This document shows, piece after piece, positions 8,677 through 17,232 of a stretch of DNA of 63,070 nucleotides. Position numbers and translations under genes: made by a program. The notes under the pieces are model-generated. The model was not told the DNA's origin, made no database searches, and saw nothing but the letters and a program-made list of their open reading frames with translations. Position 1 is the first letter of the stretch, and each line of letters starts with the position of its first letter. The DNA is from Saprospiraceae bacterium (GTDB taxonomy: Bacteria > Bacteroidota > Bacteroidia > Chitinophagales > Saprospiraceae): NCBI GenBank assembly GCA_020629035.1, contig JAHDEC010000023.1, positions 1 to 63,070 on the forward strand. Direction: 5' to 3'.

Positions 8677-9276
8677 TTACACAAGCCACCCAACTGACTT
8701 TTTCCATGTAAACATTAGGCGATTTCTTTCTTCTAAATTAGTAGGCGCTTGATGATTTTCTGCTGCTGCTGTTTTTCTTATTATTTGTATCTGGTCTTCT
8801 AGTAAATTTAAACCGATAGCTATTCTGCGTCGGTTAACTGCATCTATACTATCATAGGCTTGTGGACTAAGTTGGCCTTCTTCATCCCAGTCAAATTGAG
8901 TTCCGTAAAGCTGATTTCTGCCTTCAAAAACAGCAATTCGGTCACTTAAGTAAGCAAACTGCTTTTGGTTTGTTTCTCCTTCCTTGATGGTTTCTTCCAG
9001 TAGTCTCAGGCACTTTTTCATAAAGGCTGGATTGGAAATAGCGTGCTGAATGATTAACCAGGCTGCTTCATTAGCTTCAGTGCCCACTTTGTCCTTGCTT
9101 GGGTAGCCAATCTCATTAATAATACTATCAAGACGTGCTGTATTGGCTTTATGCAAAGCTTCCATTTTCGGATGATAAGACTCGTCCAGTTGGCCTTGGT
9201 TTAAGAGCTTATTACGAAGTGCTAAATCTTCGTTCTTTAGTTGGATGATTTCTTTACCAATACTAGGATACTTCAC
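8677..9276 (-). CDS. DUF6624 family protein
   Basis: This 199-residue protein shows the DUF6624 signature: an ALHKANTARLDSIINEIGYPS helix pair, KVGTEANEAAWLIIQHA with the conserved glutamate and histidine, then LSDRIAVFEGRNQLYGTQ, followed by a conserved DWDEEGQ turn. The frame starts at a GTG (9276); there is no signal peptide, so it should be cytoplasmic. The family is widespread in Bacteroidota and has no established function. It lies 71 bases after the DUF1428 gene on the same strand and ends next to the terminator that also closes the opposite unit. Confidence 0.75.
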   Translation of the reverse strand: MKYPSIGKEIIQLKNEDLALRNKLLNQGQLDESYHPKMEALHKANTARLDSIINEIGYPSKDKVGTEANEAAWLIIQHAISNPAFMKKCLRLLEETIKEGETNQKQFAYLSDRIAVFEGRNQLYGTQFDWDEEGQLSPQAYDSIDAVNRRRIAIGLNLLEDQIQIIRKTAAAENHQAPTNLEERNRLMFTWKKSVGWLV

Positions 9277-9347
9277 TAAATTATCTGGACTTTTATTTAA
9301 TGGCTAATGATTACTAATGGATCATATTGCTTTATTAACTTAAAAGC

Positions 9348-9722
9348 TTAGTTCTTTACAAATGACTTAAAGCCGCCGAATATCATTCGGACAGGGTTGA
9401 AAATGGGATTAGATTCCTGCATTAGTGGTTCTACAAGTTTTTGCATCCTCAAATCTGCTGCTACCTGTTTATGTGCTAGATCTCGACTCTCTTTTGATGT
9501 AAAGGAAAGCCAACCAAATACGATGCATTCGTCCTCTGCTGCATTGACGGATTTCACAAAAGATTGAGTGCCTTCAAAACTCAAATCATCTCCTATAAAT
9601 TCTTGGTAAGAAAGTGCTCCATATTCTTTCCATATGACTGCAATTTGTTCAGCCACTGCCTGATATTCTTCCGCATGAATTTGCTTGATTGGAAAGGCAA
9701 AACCGTCGATATAACCCGCCAT
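9348..9722 (-). CDS. DUF1428 (YbaA-like) protein
   Basis: This 124-residue protein is a recognisable DUF1428 member. It opens with MAGYIDGFAFPI, continues with a WKEYGALSYQEFIGDDL block, then CIVFGWLSFTSKESRD, and ends with NPVRMIFGGFKSFV. The family forms a ferredoxin-like alpha/beta dimer and has no assigned reaction. Starting at ATG 9722, it has a complete family-typical length. The next gene on this strand is DUF6624; co-transcription is possible but the gap of 71 bases does not prove it. Confidence 0.8.
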   Translation of the reverse strand: MAGYIDGFAFPIKQIHAEEYQAVAEQIAVIWKEYGALSYQEFIGDDLSFEGTQSFVKSVNAAEDECIVFGWLSFTSKESRDLAHKQVAADLRMQKLVEPLMQESNPIFNPVRMIFGGFKSFVKN

Positions 9723-9923
9723 TATTTTGTATTTTACTTATGCTTGGTCTGTTTAATAGTAAAGATAAATCTTATTCATTATCGATAAAAGGAATGCTAA
9801 GCTATGAATCAAAAAATACATCCTGAAACCAAAAGTATATTTCATCTTTAAGTCTCTAGTAGCAATATCTCCATTTGTATTGTCACATGCCCAAGAAAGT
9901 ACTTTTATTAAACAAACTAAGGA

Positions 9924-11051
9924 TCACTTTTCTATTTGTTCAGCCAAAGCAATTGCTTTTTTCGAAAAGCTAGACCAACTGTATTTTTGTTTCTCGACAG
10001 CAACATTTGCACTGTATTTTTTAAATCGCTCATTAGCAAAAAAGTCGCAAATCCATTTTGCAATTTCGACAGGATCTTTTTGGCTAACATATCCATGTTT
10101 TTGGTGACCCACCACTTCGGATAATCCGCCAACATCAGTAACTAATATAGGGCTGTCAAAATTATATGCAATCTGAGTGATGCCACTCTGACTCGCGGTA
10201 TGATAAGTTTGCACCACAAGATCTGCTGCAGAAAAGTAATACTTAATGTGGGCAGTTGGAACAAATTCATTAATGATAATCACGTGATCTTTAAGGCCTA
10301 AATCTTGAATGGTTTTGTGATACCTTTCTGGATCTTCGTAAAATTCCCCTACTACCAACAAATGGATACTTGGATCTTTTTTTATCGCTAGGGCTAATGC
10401 TGCTAAACTTAGATCTAAGCCTTTATATTTTCGAATTAAGCCAAAAAATAGTAAATATTTATTAGTAGGATTTAATTCAAGATGTCTTCTGGCTTCAGCC
10501 TTTTCAATCTTCTTCCCCAGGTTATGGTTTATTGGATGAGGGAAGTAGGCCTTTGGCTTACTGGTAAATTCATCTAACTCCTTAAAAGTAGTTTTAGATA
10601 GAGTTATAAAGGCATCAAATGATTTCGTAAAATAGCGAGTTAAACTTCGATCACCCATTCGTTTTTCGTGCGGGATTACATTGTCACACATGGCTAACAG
10701 GACTGTAGTTTTGTTAATCCTTCTAGCGATGGTTCCCAAACTTGGCGCTAAGAAAGGCAGCCAATATCGAATAATTACTATATCAGGTTTAAGCTGCTTA
10801 ATTTTCCTGGCCGTAGCAAACCAGCTAAGCGGATTGATTGAGTTTATCCATGGATAAATACTTAAATGCTCTGGTTTTGGGTCGGTAGAATATTGTGTTT
10901 TCCCAGGAAAAAATAAGGAAGGATATTGCTTACTAAAGCTTACTATTGAAGCTTCATGGCCTAATTTTAAAAGGGCATCACAGAATGATTCATTGGTATC
11001 TGCAATCCCACCTCTTAAGGGATGCGCCGGACCGATAATTACAATTTTCAT
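9924..11051 (-). CDS. GT4 family glycosyltransferase
   Basis: This 375-residue enzyme has two Rossmann halves of the GT-B fold. It starts with MKIVIIGPAHPLRGGIADT, the glycine-rich first loop. The donor half contains LLFFGLIRKYKGLDLSLAAL (residues about 195-215) and a nucleotide-binding end around SGITQIAYNFDSPILVTDVG. The usual EX7E pair is not clear. An in-frame ATG exists 18 bases upstream (11069), but the ATG at 11051 places AAGG before it and begins exactly at the first beta strand. It is separate from the polysaccharide locus at 53-61 kb; acceptor and sugar are unknown. Confidence 0.8.
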   Translation of the reverse strand: MKIVIIGPAHPLRGGIADTNESFCDALLKLGHEASIVSFSKQYPSLFFPGKTQYSTDPKPEHLSIYPWINSINPLSWFATARKIKQLKPDIVIIRYWLPFLAPSLGTIARRINKTTVLLAMCDNVIPHEKRMGDRSLTRYFTKSFDAFITLSKTTFKELDEFTSKPKAYFPHPINHNLGKKIEKAEARRHLELNPTNKYLLFFGLIRKYKGLDLSLAALALAIKKDPSIHLLVVGEFYEDPERYHKTIQDLGLKDHVIIINEFVPTAHIKYYFSAADLVVQTYHTASQSGITQIAYNFDSPILVTDVGGLSEVVGHQKHGYVSQKDPVEIAKWICDFFANERFKKYSANVAVEKQKYSWSSFSKKAIALAEQIEK

Positions 11052-11130
11052 AGATGCCTTAGAGCACATTTAATGTACACTAAAGTAAAGCTAATTCGAA
11101 TTATATTAGGATAAACGAAATGATTCCTTT

Positions 11131-13488
11131 TTATATAATTATAAACTTACCTTGACCAATAACGGCTTTTTCATTTCTTACCACAAAACTATAACTGCCA
11201 GATGGCAAATGCTCTCTTTGGAAGCGAATGCTATTTTCTAATACTTCATAATTAATGCTGACTTTCTGCCCTAAACTATTCATAACATGAAGCATTGTAG
11301 TGTTTGTTTTCGACTCACCCAAGTGAATATAGCCTTCAAAACTTACAGGGTTTGGAATCATGTTAAGTGTGGGCACATCCATAGAAATGGCACTTGTGGT
11401 ACTTGTCATGTCACAATCCGTATCACTTGGTAAAAGTTCGACAAACACATCATCGAAATAGGAGTCATTATCTGTACCATTAAAGCGTGTTCCGGTTAAC
11501 TCTATTTGAAGCCTTCGACAATTTACTGGCAGCGATAAGGTTTCACTAAATAAAGTCCAATTATTACTTGTGGATGAGAGGGTAGAACTCTCTGATAACA
11601 ATTGGTCATTTTCATCTAAAAGCAATAACCTCATAGATGGTTGATCTGAGCCAGAAAAATTAGACAAATAGGCTCCAAATTGTACGTCAAGTAATCCCAT
11701 AGAGATAGAATCGGTATAGTCACTGATGTCTATATTCTGAACTAACTGACCCACTTCGCTATGGTCACATAAACCACCCACTGCAAAATAATAATCTCCA
11801 GAACGAGGATTTATACCGTTACATTCCCCAGCTAAAACAGCTTCCACAACTCCTTCAGTTATCGCCCAGTTTGTCAGGCTGTCTTCAGCTCCAGGGTTTA
11901 TAATTAGATTTCCGGAAATACCGCTTTGCGTTGTTTCAAAAGAACTAGTAGCTGACCAAGGACTCCAATTCAAATTTCGATCTCTATAGCGAACTCTCCA
12001 TATGTATTCAGCATTAGCTGATAAACCAAATACCTCCTCATCGGTTAAATCATCCTCAGCTTGAGTATCTACATCAAAATACCAGTTTTCATAGTTTTTC
12101 CAGCTTTCAAATATTGGCTCAGAAAATCCGTTTTCCAGATTGGTAACTTGCCAGTGACTTTGCCCATGTTCTGCTCCCTCGAGCGAAGAAGAGAAGGGGC
12201 CTGCTTTTAAAGTAACACAATGGGTGGGTATTCCTATATTAATTGGATATTCAGGAATCGGTTCGTCTGCAGGATTATCTTGCTTATATAACACTAAAGA
12301 ATCACTGAGCACATTATCAATGATTTGGTCTTGATCACCTCGACTGATTCTTTTTATGGTCAATGTCGGTTCTGCTTCATTATTCACTTCCACCGATACA
12401 AAACCATACTCATCTTGAGAAACCGAAAATTCGTCATAGTCAAGGTTGGGAAATTCGCCCCAATTGTCGATGGCTCCACCAGCCGTAGCCACATTAATCC
12501 ATAGGTGCTTGTGATCTCTTGATTGACCTCTGGAATAACCGTGAGTATGCCCAAAAAAATGTATGCTTGGTTTGTTACAATCACTGCTGAAATTTTCTAG
12601 CCTCTCGATAACTTCGCCCGTAAAATTTGATTCTCCTGGAGTCCACAGCTCTGACTTATGAGGGTGGTGTAGCTGAGCAAAAACAAAATCTATAGAATCT
12701 TGTACACATGTCTGTAACAAGATTTCGTCAAGCCAAGCTAGTTGATCATCACCTGCAAATGATCCATTAGAATCCAGTCCTACAATTCGTACATTCCCAT
12801 AATCTTTATACCACCAATGTTCCTCAAAGCCCGGCGTCCCGTTCGTCGGCAACTTAAAATATTGAAAGAAAAAATTAGCGTTATTCTCGTGATTACCCGG
12901 TACTGGATAAACAGGAATCTGACTGATCAGCTTCTCAGAGGGAGTAAAAAATTCTGTTGTCCAAGAATTGTAATTATTGCCATTTACAACTAAGTCACCA
13001 GGAATCATGATTAGGGCGACATTATCTACTAATTCACCCGACTCCTCAGTCAAATACTTGATTACACCTTCTTCTACAATCTCGTTAAATTTATTAGGAA
13101 AGGAACCATCACGCTGCATATCACTCATAGCAATCAGCTTAAAAGATTCGTTGTCTGACGCAAAAGGAGGCGTTTTAAAAGAATAGATATCCGACTCTAT
13201 GGTATTTGTTTTAATACGATAATAGTACTGAGTAAACCTTGATAAACCTTCAATGCTGACTTCGTGGATTCGCGCATTTCCTTGCGAAACAATAGAGCTT
13301 CCTGTGGCTATATTTCCAAGTGTTTCTTCTAGGCCCCATTCGATAATACTTTCGTCTTCACTTTCTGTTTCCCAATGGATAAATACTTGATGAGGGCTTG
13401 CATCTTGAATAAATGGTTGGACTTTTAAGCCTTGGCTAATAGCTTGACAAGCTCCCAAAAGAGCAACTAAAATAAATAGGAATCGCAT
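11131..13488 (-). CDS. T9SS-exported metallophosphoesterase with fibronectin-like domain
   Basis: This 785-residue protein has a signal peptide (cut near AISQG, residue 20), a purple-acid-phosphatase-like Fn3 domain (about 22-108), and a calcineurin-like metallophosphoesterase domain (about 115-400). A carbohydrate-binding-like module and a T9SS sorting domain (from NPVSFEGY to GQGKFIII) follow. Metal motifs are D123, GDL (D165), GNHEN (N199-H200), the LHHPH histidines (274-275) and GHTHGYSR (H314, H316). The first motif DxH reads D-M-Q, so one metal ligand differs. The frame is open upstream to a TTG at 13512, but that codon is inside the -7 box; the ATG at 13488 starts the signal peptide. 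Confidence 0.85.
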   Translation of the reverse strand: MRFLFILVALLGACQAISQGLKVQPFIQDASPHQVFIHWETESEDESIIEWGLEETLGNIATGSSIVSQGNARIHEVSIEGLSRFTQYYYRIKTNTIESDIYSFKTPPFASDNESFKLIAMSDMQRDGSFPNKFNEIVEEGVIKYLTEESGELVDNVALIMIPGDLVVNGNNYNSWTTEFFTPSEKLISQIPVYPVPGNHENNANFFFQYFKLPTNGTPGFEEHWWYKDYGNVRIVGLDSNGSFAGDDQLAWLDEILLQTCVQDSIDFVFAQLHHPHKSELWTPGESNFTGEVIERLENFSSDCNKPSIHFFGHTHGYSRGQSRDHKHLWINVATAGGAIDNWGEFPNLDYDEFSVSQDEYGFVSVEVNNEAEPTLTIKRISRGDQDQIIDNVLSDSLVLYKQDNPADEPIPEYPINIGIPTHCVTLKAGPFSSSLEGAEHGQSHWQVTNLENGFSEPIFESWKNYENWYFDVDTQAEDDLTDEEVFGLSANAEYIWRVRYRDRNLNWSPWSATSSFETTQSGISGNLIINPGAEDSLTNWAITEGVVEAVLAGECNGINPRSGDYYFAVGGLCDHSEVGQLVQNIDISDYTDSISMGLLDVQFGAYLSNFSGSDQPSMRLLLLDENDQLLSESSTLSSTSNNWTLFSETLSLPVNCRRLQIELTGTRFNGTDNDSYFDDVFVELLPSDTDCDMTSTTSAISMDVPTLNMIPNPVSFEGYIHLGESKTNTTMLHVMNSLGQKVSINYEVLENSIRFQREHLPSGSYSFVVRNEKAVIGQGKFIII

Positions 13489-13509
13489 TATGGTTAATTT
13501 ATTAAAAAC

Positions 13510-13517
13510 CAAAGATA
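13510..13517 (-). promoter_or_regulatory. -7 promoter element of the metallophosphoesterase gene
   Basis: On the minus strand TATCTTTG matches TAnnTTTG exactly, 21 bases before the ATG at 13488. It includes the upstream TTG codon that could otherwise be mistaken for a start. It means this gene can be transcribed separately from the genes to its right. Confidence 0.5.
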
Positions 13518-13578
13518 TTTAGTTTTCCTATCAATGGATTAGTCTATTATATTTTTCTCCACTTTTAGTCCACCTTTG

Positions 13579-15873
13579 TCACTTATCAATTTTTGTAAAT
13601 GGCTTTGTAACACTACCTTCTTTAGTTTGAATCGTTAGAAAATAGCTCCCTTGTGTTAAATCAGAAATATCAAATTTGATAAGTTGCTTACCTTCAACCA
13701 TTTGCCATTCACTCAGCTGAACCACTTTACCTAAAGGATTACTTATGCTTAGGCTAGCTTTTTGGCTAGTTTGCATTTTTATATTTGCATGCAAAATATT
13801 CGAAGAAGGATTTGGATAAATAGTTAAGGATGAGTCATCTAGGGAGGGTGAACTAACATTGTCAGCTAAGCCTATTTCTAAGATTATGACACCTACAGAG
13901 TATGGAAATATAAATTTCAAATCATTAGATAAAAGGCTAAGCTCTTCATCTTCTTCAGACATTAGTTGGTCATGGATATTCCCATAGCCTAGCTCATTAA
14001 GTTCTTCGTCTCTAAATTGAGTATTAGATCCGGTTGTATATTGATTGCTGCCTTTTGTGCCATTGGATGGTCCATAACTAAACAAAGACTCTCCAAATAA
14101 ATACGAGGTTTTAGCACTTTTTACTGCCAGGCCATTTATGCTCGTCGGTAAAGCATAACTAATACCCTGTTCTGTCTTATTTGTGTAGAATAAAAGGATT
14201 CTGTCTAAGCTATGATTATCATCTGCTTCTTGGTAAAAGCCTGTGATAGTTGCCTCATGATCTAGAAAGTTATCGGTGTTGAGTAGATTACCAAGATGAT
14301 GATAATTGTCATACGCATTTAATTCACTGAAATAACTCATTGGAAAAAAGGATGCTCTACGAAACGCTTCGTCATTTTCGCCATCTTTTAATTGTACTGT
14401 AGACCACAAATTGTCAGACCCAATTCTATGATGAGTAGCAAAACTAATGATGTTGTCATGCTGAACATTATAATCAGCTAGACTTAACAAACCTTCCTGG
14501 ACAAAACTACTGTGTAGCATTGTATTGATATAATTGTTTACTCGATCGGTTGTTCCATTAACCATGTTCCATTCAGTAAGCCATATCTTTTTACCAGGAA
14601 AATTGGTTCTTAAATTGTCGAGGTCACTGATTAATTCACCACCTTCGGACAAATACTCATGCAAGGATTCGGCACCGCAATCAAAACGACTACTAATATC
14701 GTCTTCATTTAAACAATTCGTTGATTTGTAGTATTCATGAAGGATTACCGCATCAAAAGACTCACTAAAATTAAGCCCATCACCATTAGCATCTTGATCA
14801 AATAAATTGATAATACCTGGATAATTATCATTGCTCTGGTTACTGGTATTTTGCCAACTAGTGTTAGGTTCCGAAACTACACCTATTTGTAATGTGACCT
14901 TACCGTCAAAATAGCAATGTAAACGCTGACTATATATTTCCACTAAGTTTGCATACTGTTGAACATTCATTTCATTGCTCCCGTAGATAGTATTAGGACC
15001 TCCTGAAAAGAAATATTCATTTCCCATTTCTAAGTAAAGCACATCCTCTGAGCTTAGCGCTAGCTCATTAACCAAAAAATCTAAGGCATCTAGGGTTTCC
15101 TTATAAAACAATTCAAATCGATATTGACCTTTATTATCAAATAGACTCTCCGAATAGCTTAAATCAAATGTCGATGTACAATCATAATCTGGCCATGGGT
15201 TCATGGTTTTATAATTTCTGCCACATTGAAGCAAGTTTGGAAATCTAAAATGACTTAGCAGATTTACAACATAACTTACCCGGACCTTTTCATGAGACGT
15301 TTGATTAGCATTTATCTGTTTAACAATTTCTGCAAATGTTTCGATATAGTTACGATCATGTCCTACAGCCGCATCTACTTCACATAACTGATTAACACCT
15401 ACATTAATCAAATATGATTCGCGATTATCCATCCCATAAGCGCTTGCATAATACGGATTACCAGGATCAATTTCGGCCATGGAAGCATCATATAACCATT
15501 CATTATCGTATTCATAAACATGATACCAGCCACTATTAGTGCCACCAGGAAACCTGAGCACACTAGGAGCTAAATCTAAAACAGCATCTCTGAAGGTAGA
15601 TTTGGGAAAATAATCAATGGTCTCATATAAATTGTTGTTCGTGTTTGTCCCTAAACAATTGCATTGATTTGGGAAATTTTGAAGCGTTTCATTTTGAGAA
15701 CCTATGAGCCTATAACTTTGAGAACCTAAATTTAGGCCATTGGCTAACATCTCTCCTTCAGATGCATTAGCTAAGTCTATAAGATCCCATTGTATATTTT
15801 GTGAGGAAAGATTTAGATCAATCCCTAGAGTGAAGCAAATGAGGAGTATTGGCCATTTGGTTGATAGTTCCAT
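13579..15873 (-). CDS. T9SS-exported clan GH-A-like glycoside hydrolase
   Basis: This 764-residue protein starts with a signal peptide (cleavage near LSSQN, residue 25). It holds a TIM-barrel resembling arabinofuranosidase/glucuronidase-type clan GH-A enzymes (GH51, GH39, GH79). Supporting motifs are VLRFPGGT (106-112), LEMGNEYFF with the likely acid/base E286, AVILHEYY (376-382), and KIWLTEWN with the likely nucleophile E434. The tail from YPNPSSN to KPFTKIDK is a type A T9SS sorting domain. The exact family and substrate cannot be set. It follows the PGRP amidase by 92 bases, in which a palindrome and a tandem repeat lie. Confidence 0.7.
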   Translation of the reverse strand: MELSTKWPILLICFTLGIDLNLSSQNIQWDLIDLANASEGEMLANGLNLGSQSYRLIGSQNETLQNFPNQCNCLGTNTNNNLYETIDYFPKSTFRDAVLDLAPSVLRFPGGTNSGWYHVYEYDNEWLYDASMAEIDPGNPYYASAYGMDNRESYLINVGVNQLCEVDAAVGHDRNYIETFAEIVKQINANQTSHEKVRVSYVVNLLSHFRFPNLLQCGRNYKTMNPWPDYDCTSTFDLSYSESLFDNKGQYRFELFYKETLDALDFLVNELALSSEDVLYLEMGNEYFFSGGPNTIYGSNEMNVQQYANLVEIYSQRLHCYFDGKVTLQIGVVSEPNTSWQNTSNQSNDNYPGIINLFDQDANGDGLNFSESFDAVILHEYYKSTNCLNEDDISSRFDCGAESLHEYLSEGGELISDLDNLRTNFPGKKIWLTEWNMVNGTTDRVNNYINTMLHSSFVQEGLLSLADYNVQHDNIISFATHHRIGSDNLWSTVQLKDGENDEAFRRASFFPMSYFSELNAYDNYHHLGNLLNTDNFLDHEATITGFYQEADDNHSLDRILLFYTNKTEQGISYALPTSINGLAVKSAKTSYLFGESLFSYGPSNGTKGSNQYTTGSNTQFRDEELNELGYGNIHDQLMSEEDEELSLLSNDLKFIFPYSVGVIILEIGLADNVSSPSLDDSSLTIYPNPSSNILHANIKMQTSQKASLSISNPLGKVVQLSEWQMVEGKQLIKFDISDLTQGSYFLTIQTKEGSVTKPFTKIDK

Positions 15874-15898
15874 TGTGCATGTGTTAAATGATCGAAAA

Positions 15899-15914
15899 CA
15901 TTACTATAGTAATG
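15899..15914. promoter_or_regulatory. perfect 16-bp palindrome upstream of the GH gene
   Basis: CATTACTATAGTAATG is a loop-free perfect palindrome 25 bases before the start codon at 15873. A loop-free palindrome fits a dimeric regulator site better than a terminator hairpin. The regulator is unknown. Confidence 0.35.
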
Positions 15915-15934
15915 ACTATCAGCTTTTCCATTTG

Positions 15935-15956
15935 GTTGGGTCAATGTTGGGTCAAT
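15935..15956 (-). repeat. tandem 11-bp direct repeat in the GH gene upstream region
   Basis: On the minus strand ATTGACCCAAC occurs twice back to back. It lies 20 bp upstream of the palindrome and ends 9 bases after the stop codon of the PGRP gene. It could be a paired activator site or provide a -33 TTG; it may also be chance slippage. Confidence 0.35.
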
Positions 15957-15965
15957 TTCTCAACA

Positions 15966-17213
15966 TCATTTTTTAAAGAAACGACCAACTAAGTCTGGCC
16001 CACTTTTTACCATATAAACACCACTAATTAATGAGCTTACATCCTGATTTTTATCGGAAATAAGCTCCTGTACTAACTGCCCATCTAAGGCGTAGATTTG
16101 GTAAGTTTTTGCTGGTTCAATGTTGTCCGAAATCTTAATCCAATTATCCGCAGGATTAGGATGAATATTCACCACAAATGATGACTGAATTTTTGTGCTA
16201 CTAAATACATCATTATAGCAGGGAAGCTCTGCAACTTGTTCTCGTATTTGAGCCAGCATAGGGTAGAAGCTATCTCCAGGACACGCGGTAGTGGAACAGC
16301 CATTATCCGATTCATTTCCATCTCGATGACCTGAAATATTATCAATAACAAAATCCCCTGTCTCATGGTATGATCGTTCTAAGACATTAATTTCATGCTC
16401 AGTTGCCTCATAAGCTAGCAGTTCAATGAGTGCAGTTCTGGCATCGATTTGTGGAACTTGAGAAGTAAAATCACCAATCATACAAATGCCTACCGTGTTT
16501 TCATTTATACAGCTGAAATGTGCGCCTTGATAGCCATCTGGACGACCTTGATAAATAACTCCATTGGCATCAATTAACCAATTATAGCCTATGTCATCCC
16601 AGCCGTTGGTTCCCACATGTAAATCCCAATAAAACCTCACAACTGCTGCAAAATCATCACTTTCCGTTTGACCTGCAGAATGATGAACTATTAAATGAGT
16701 CGGATCTGTAAACTCTGGCGTATTATCCACAGGGCAATCCTCACACCAGCATGATCGATCGCATATGCTTGGCAAATCACAATTAAAGCCACGAGTACTA
16801 CTTTCATCTAAGCCCTGTGAAGCACTTGCTTTATATAATCTGAAAAATAAAGAAGATTGTACCTGTTGTCTTGAACGGCATTGAAAAAAACTAAACTCAT
16901 CAGTCTCTAGTTTTCCTACATATGGTATGCGTTCACCACTATCTAATGCCTCATGTTGAAGGTTTAAAGACTTCCATTCGCTCCAGTGATCAAAATGAAA
17001 AGTTCTATATTCTAATGGATACGCTTGAGCGTCCAGATGATAAGCAGAAACTCCGATAAAACTGAGTCCTTTCATTTCGCCCGAATACGATATTGGGCTA
17101 GAAACAAAGCCTTCTTCGGTTTCTAATAGGTTTATTTCGTAAGTACTAGCTTGAGAAAGTAAGCTGCATTGAACAAAAAGAAAACTAAAAAGAAAAAGAA
17201 GTCGCTGTATCAT
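15966..17213 (-). CDS. T9SS-exported PGRP-type N-acetylmuramoyl-L-alanine amidase
   Basis: This 415-residue protein has a signal peptide (to about LLSQA, 20), an uncharacterised N-terminal domain (25-130), a short Cys-rich linker (CDRSCWCEDC, 151-160), a type 2 amidase/PGRP domain (about 168-325) and a T9SS sorting domain. Zinc ligands can be placed at H177 (IVHHSAG), H296 (SGHRDG) and C311 (ACPGD), and the catalytic tyrosine at Y210 (GYNWLI). All key residues of an active amidase, cleaving the MurNAc-L-Ala bond, are therefore present. Export by T9SS argues for action outside the cell, on foreign peptidoglycan. It follows the FG-GAP lipoprotein by 19 bases, so they are probably co-transcribed. 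Confidence 0.85.
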   Translation of the reverse strand: MIQRLLFLFSFLFVQCSLLSQASTYEINLLETEEGFVSSPISYSGEMKGLSFIGVSAYHLDAQAYPLEYRTFHFDHWSEWKSLNLQHEALDSGERIPYVGKLETDEFSFFQCRSRQQVQSSLFFRLYKASASQGLDESSTRGFNCDLPSICDRSCWCEDCPVDNTPEFTDPTHLIVHHSAGQTESDDFAAVVRFYWDLHVGTNGWDDIGYNWLIDANGVIYQGRPDGYQGAHFSCINENTVGICMIGDFTSQVPQIDARTALIELLAYEATEHEINVLERSYHETGDFVIDNISGHRDGNESDNGCSTTACPGDSFYPMLAQIREQVAELPCYNDVFSSTKIQSSFVVNIHPNPADNWIKISDNIEPAKTYQIYALDGQLVQELISDKNQDVSSLISGVYMVKSGPDLVGRFFKK

Positions 17214-17232
17214 GATATAAAACTTTTAAACT

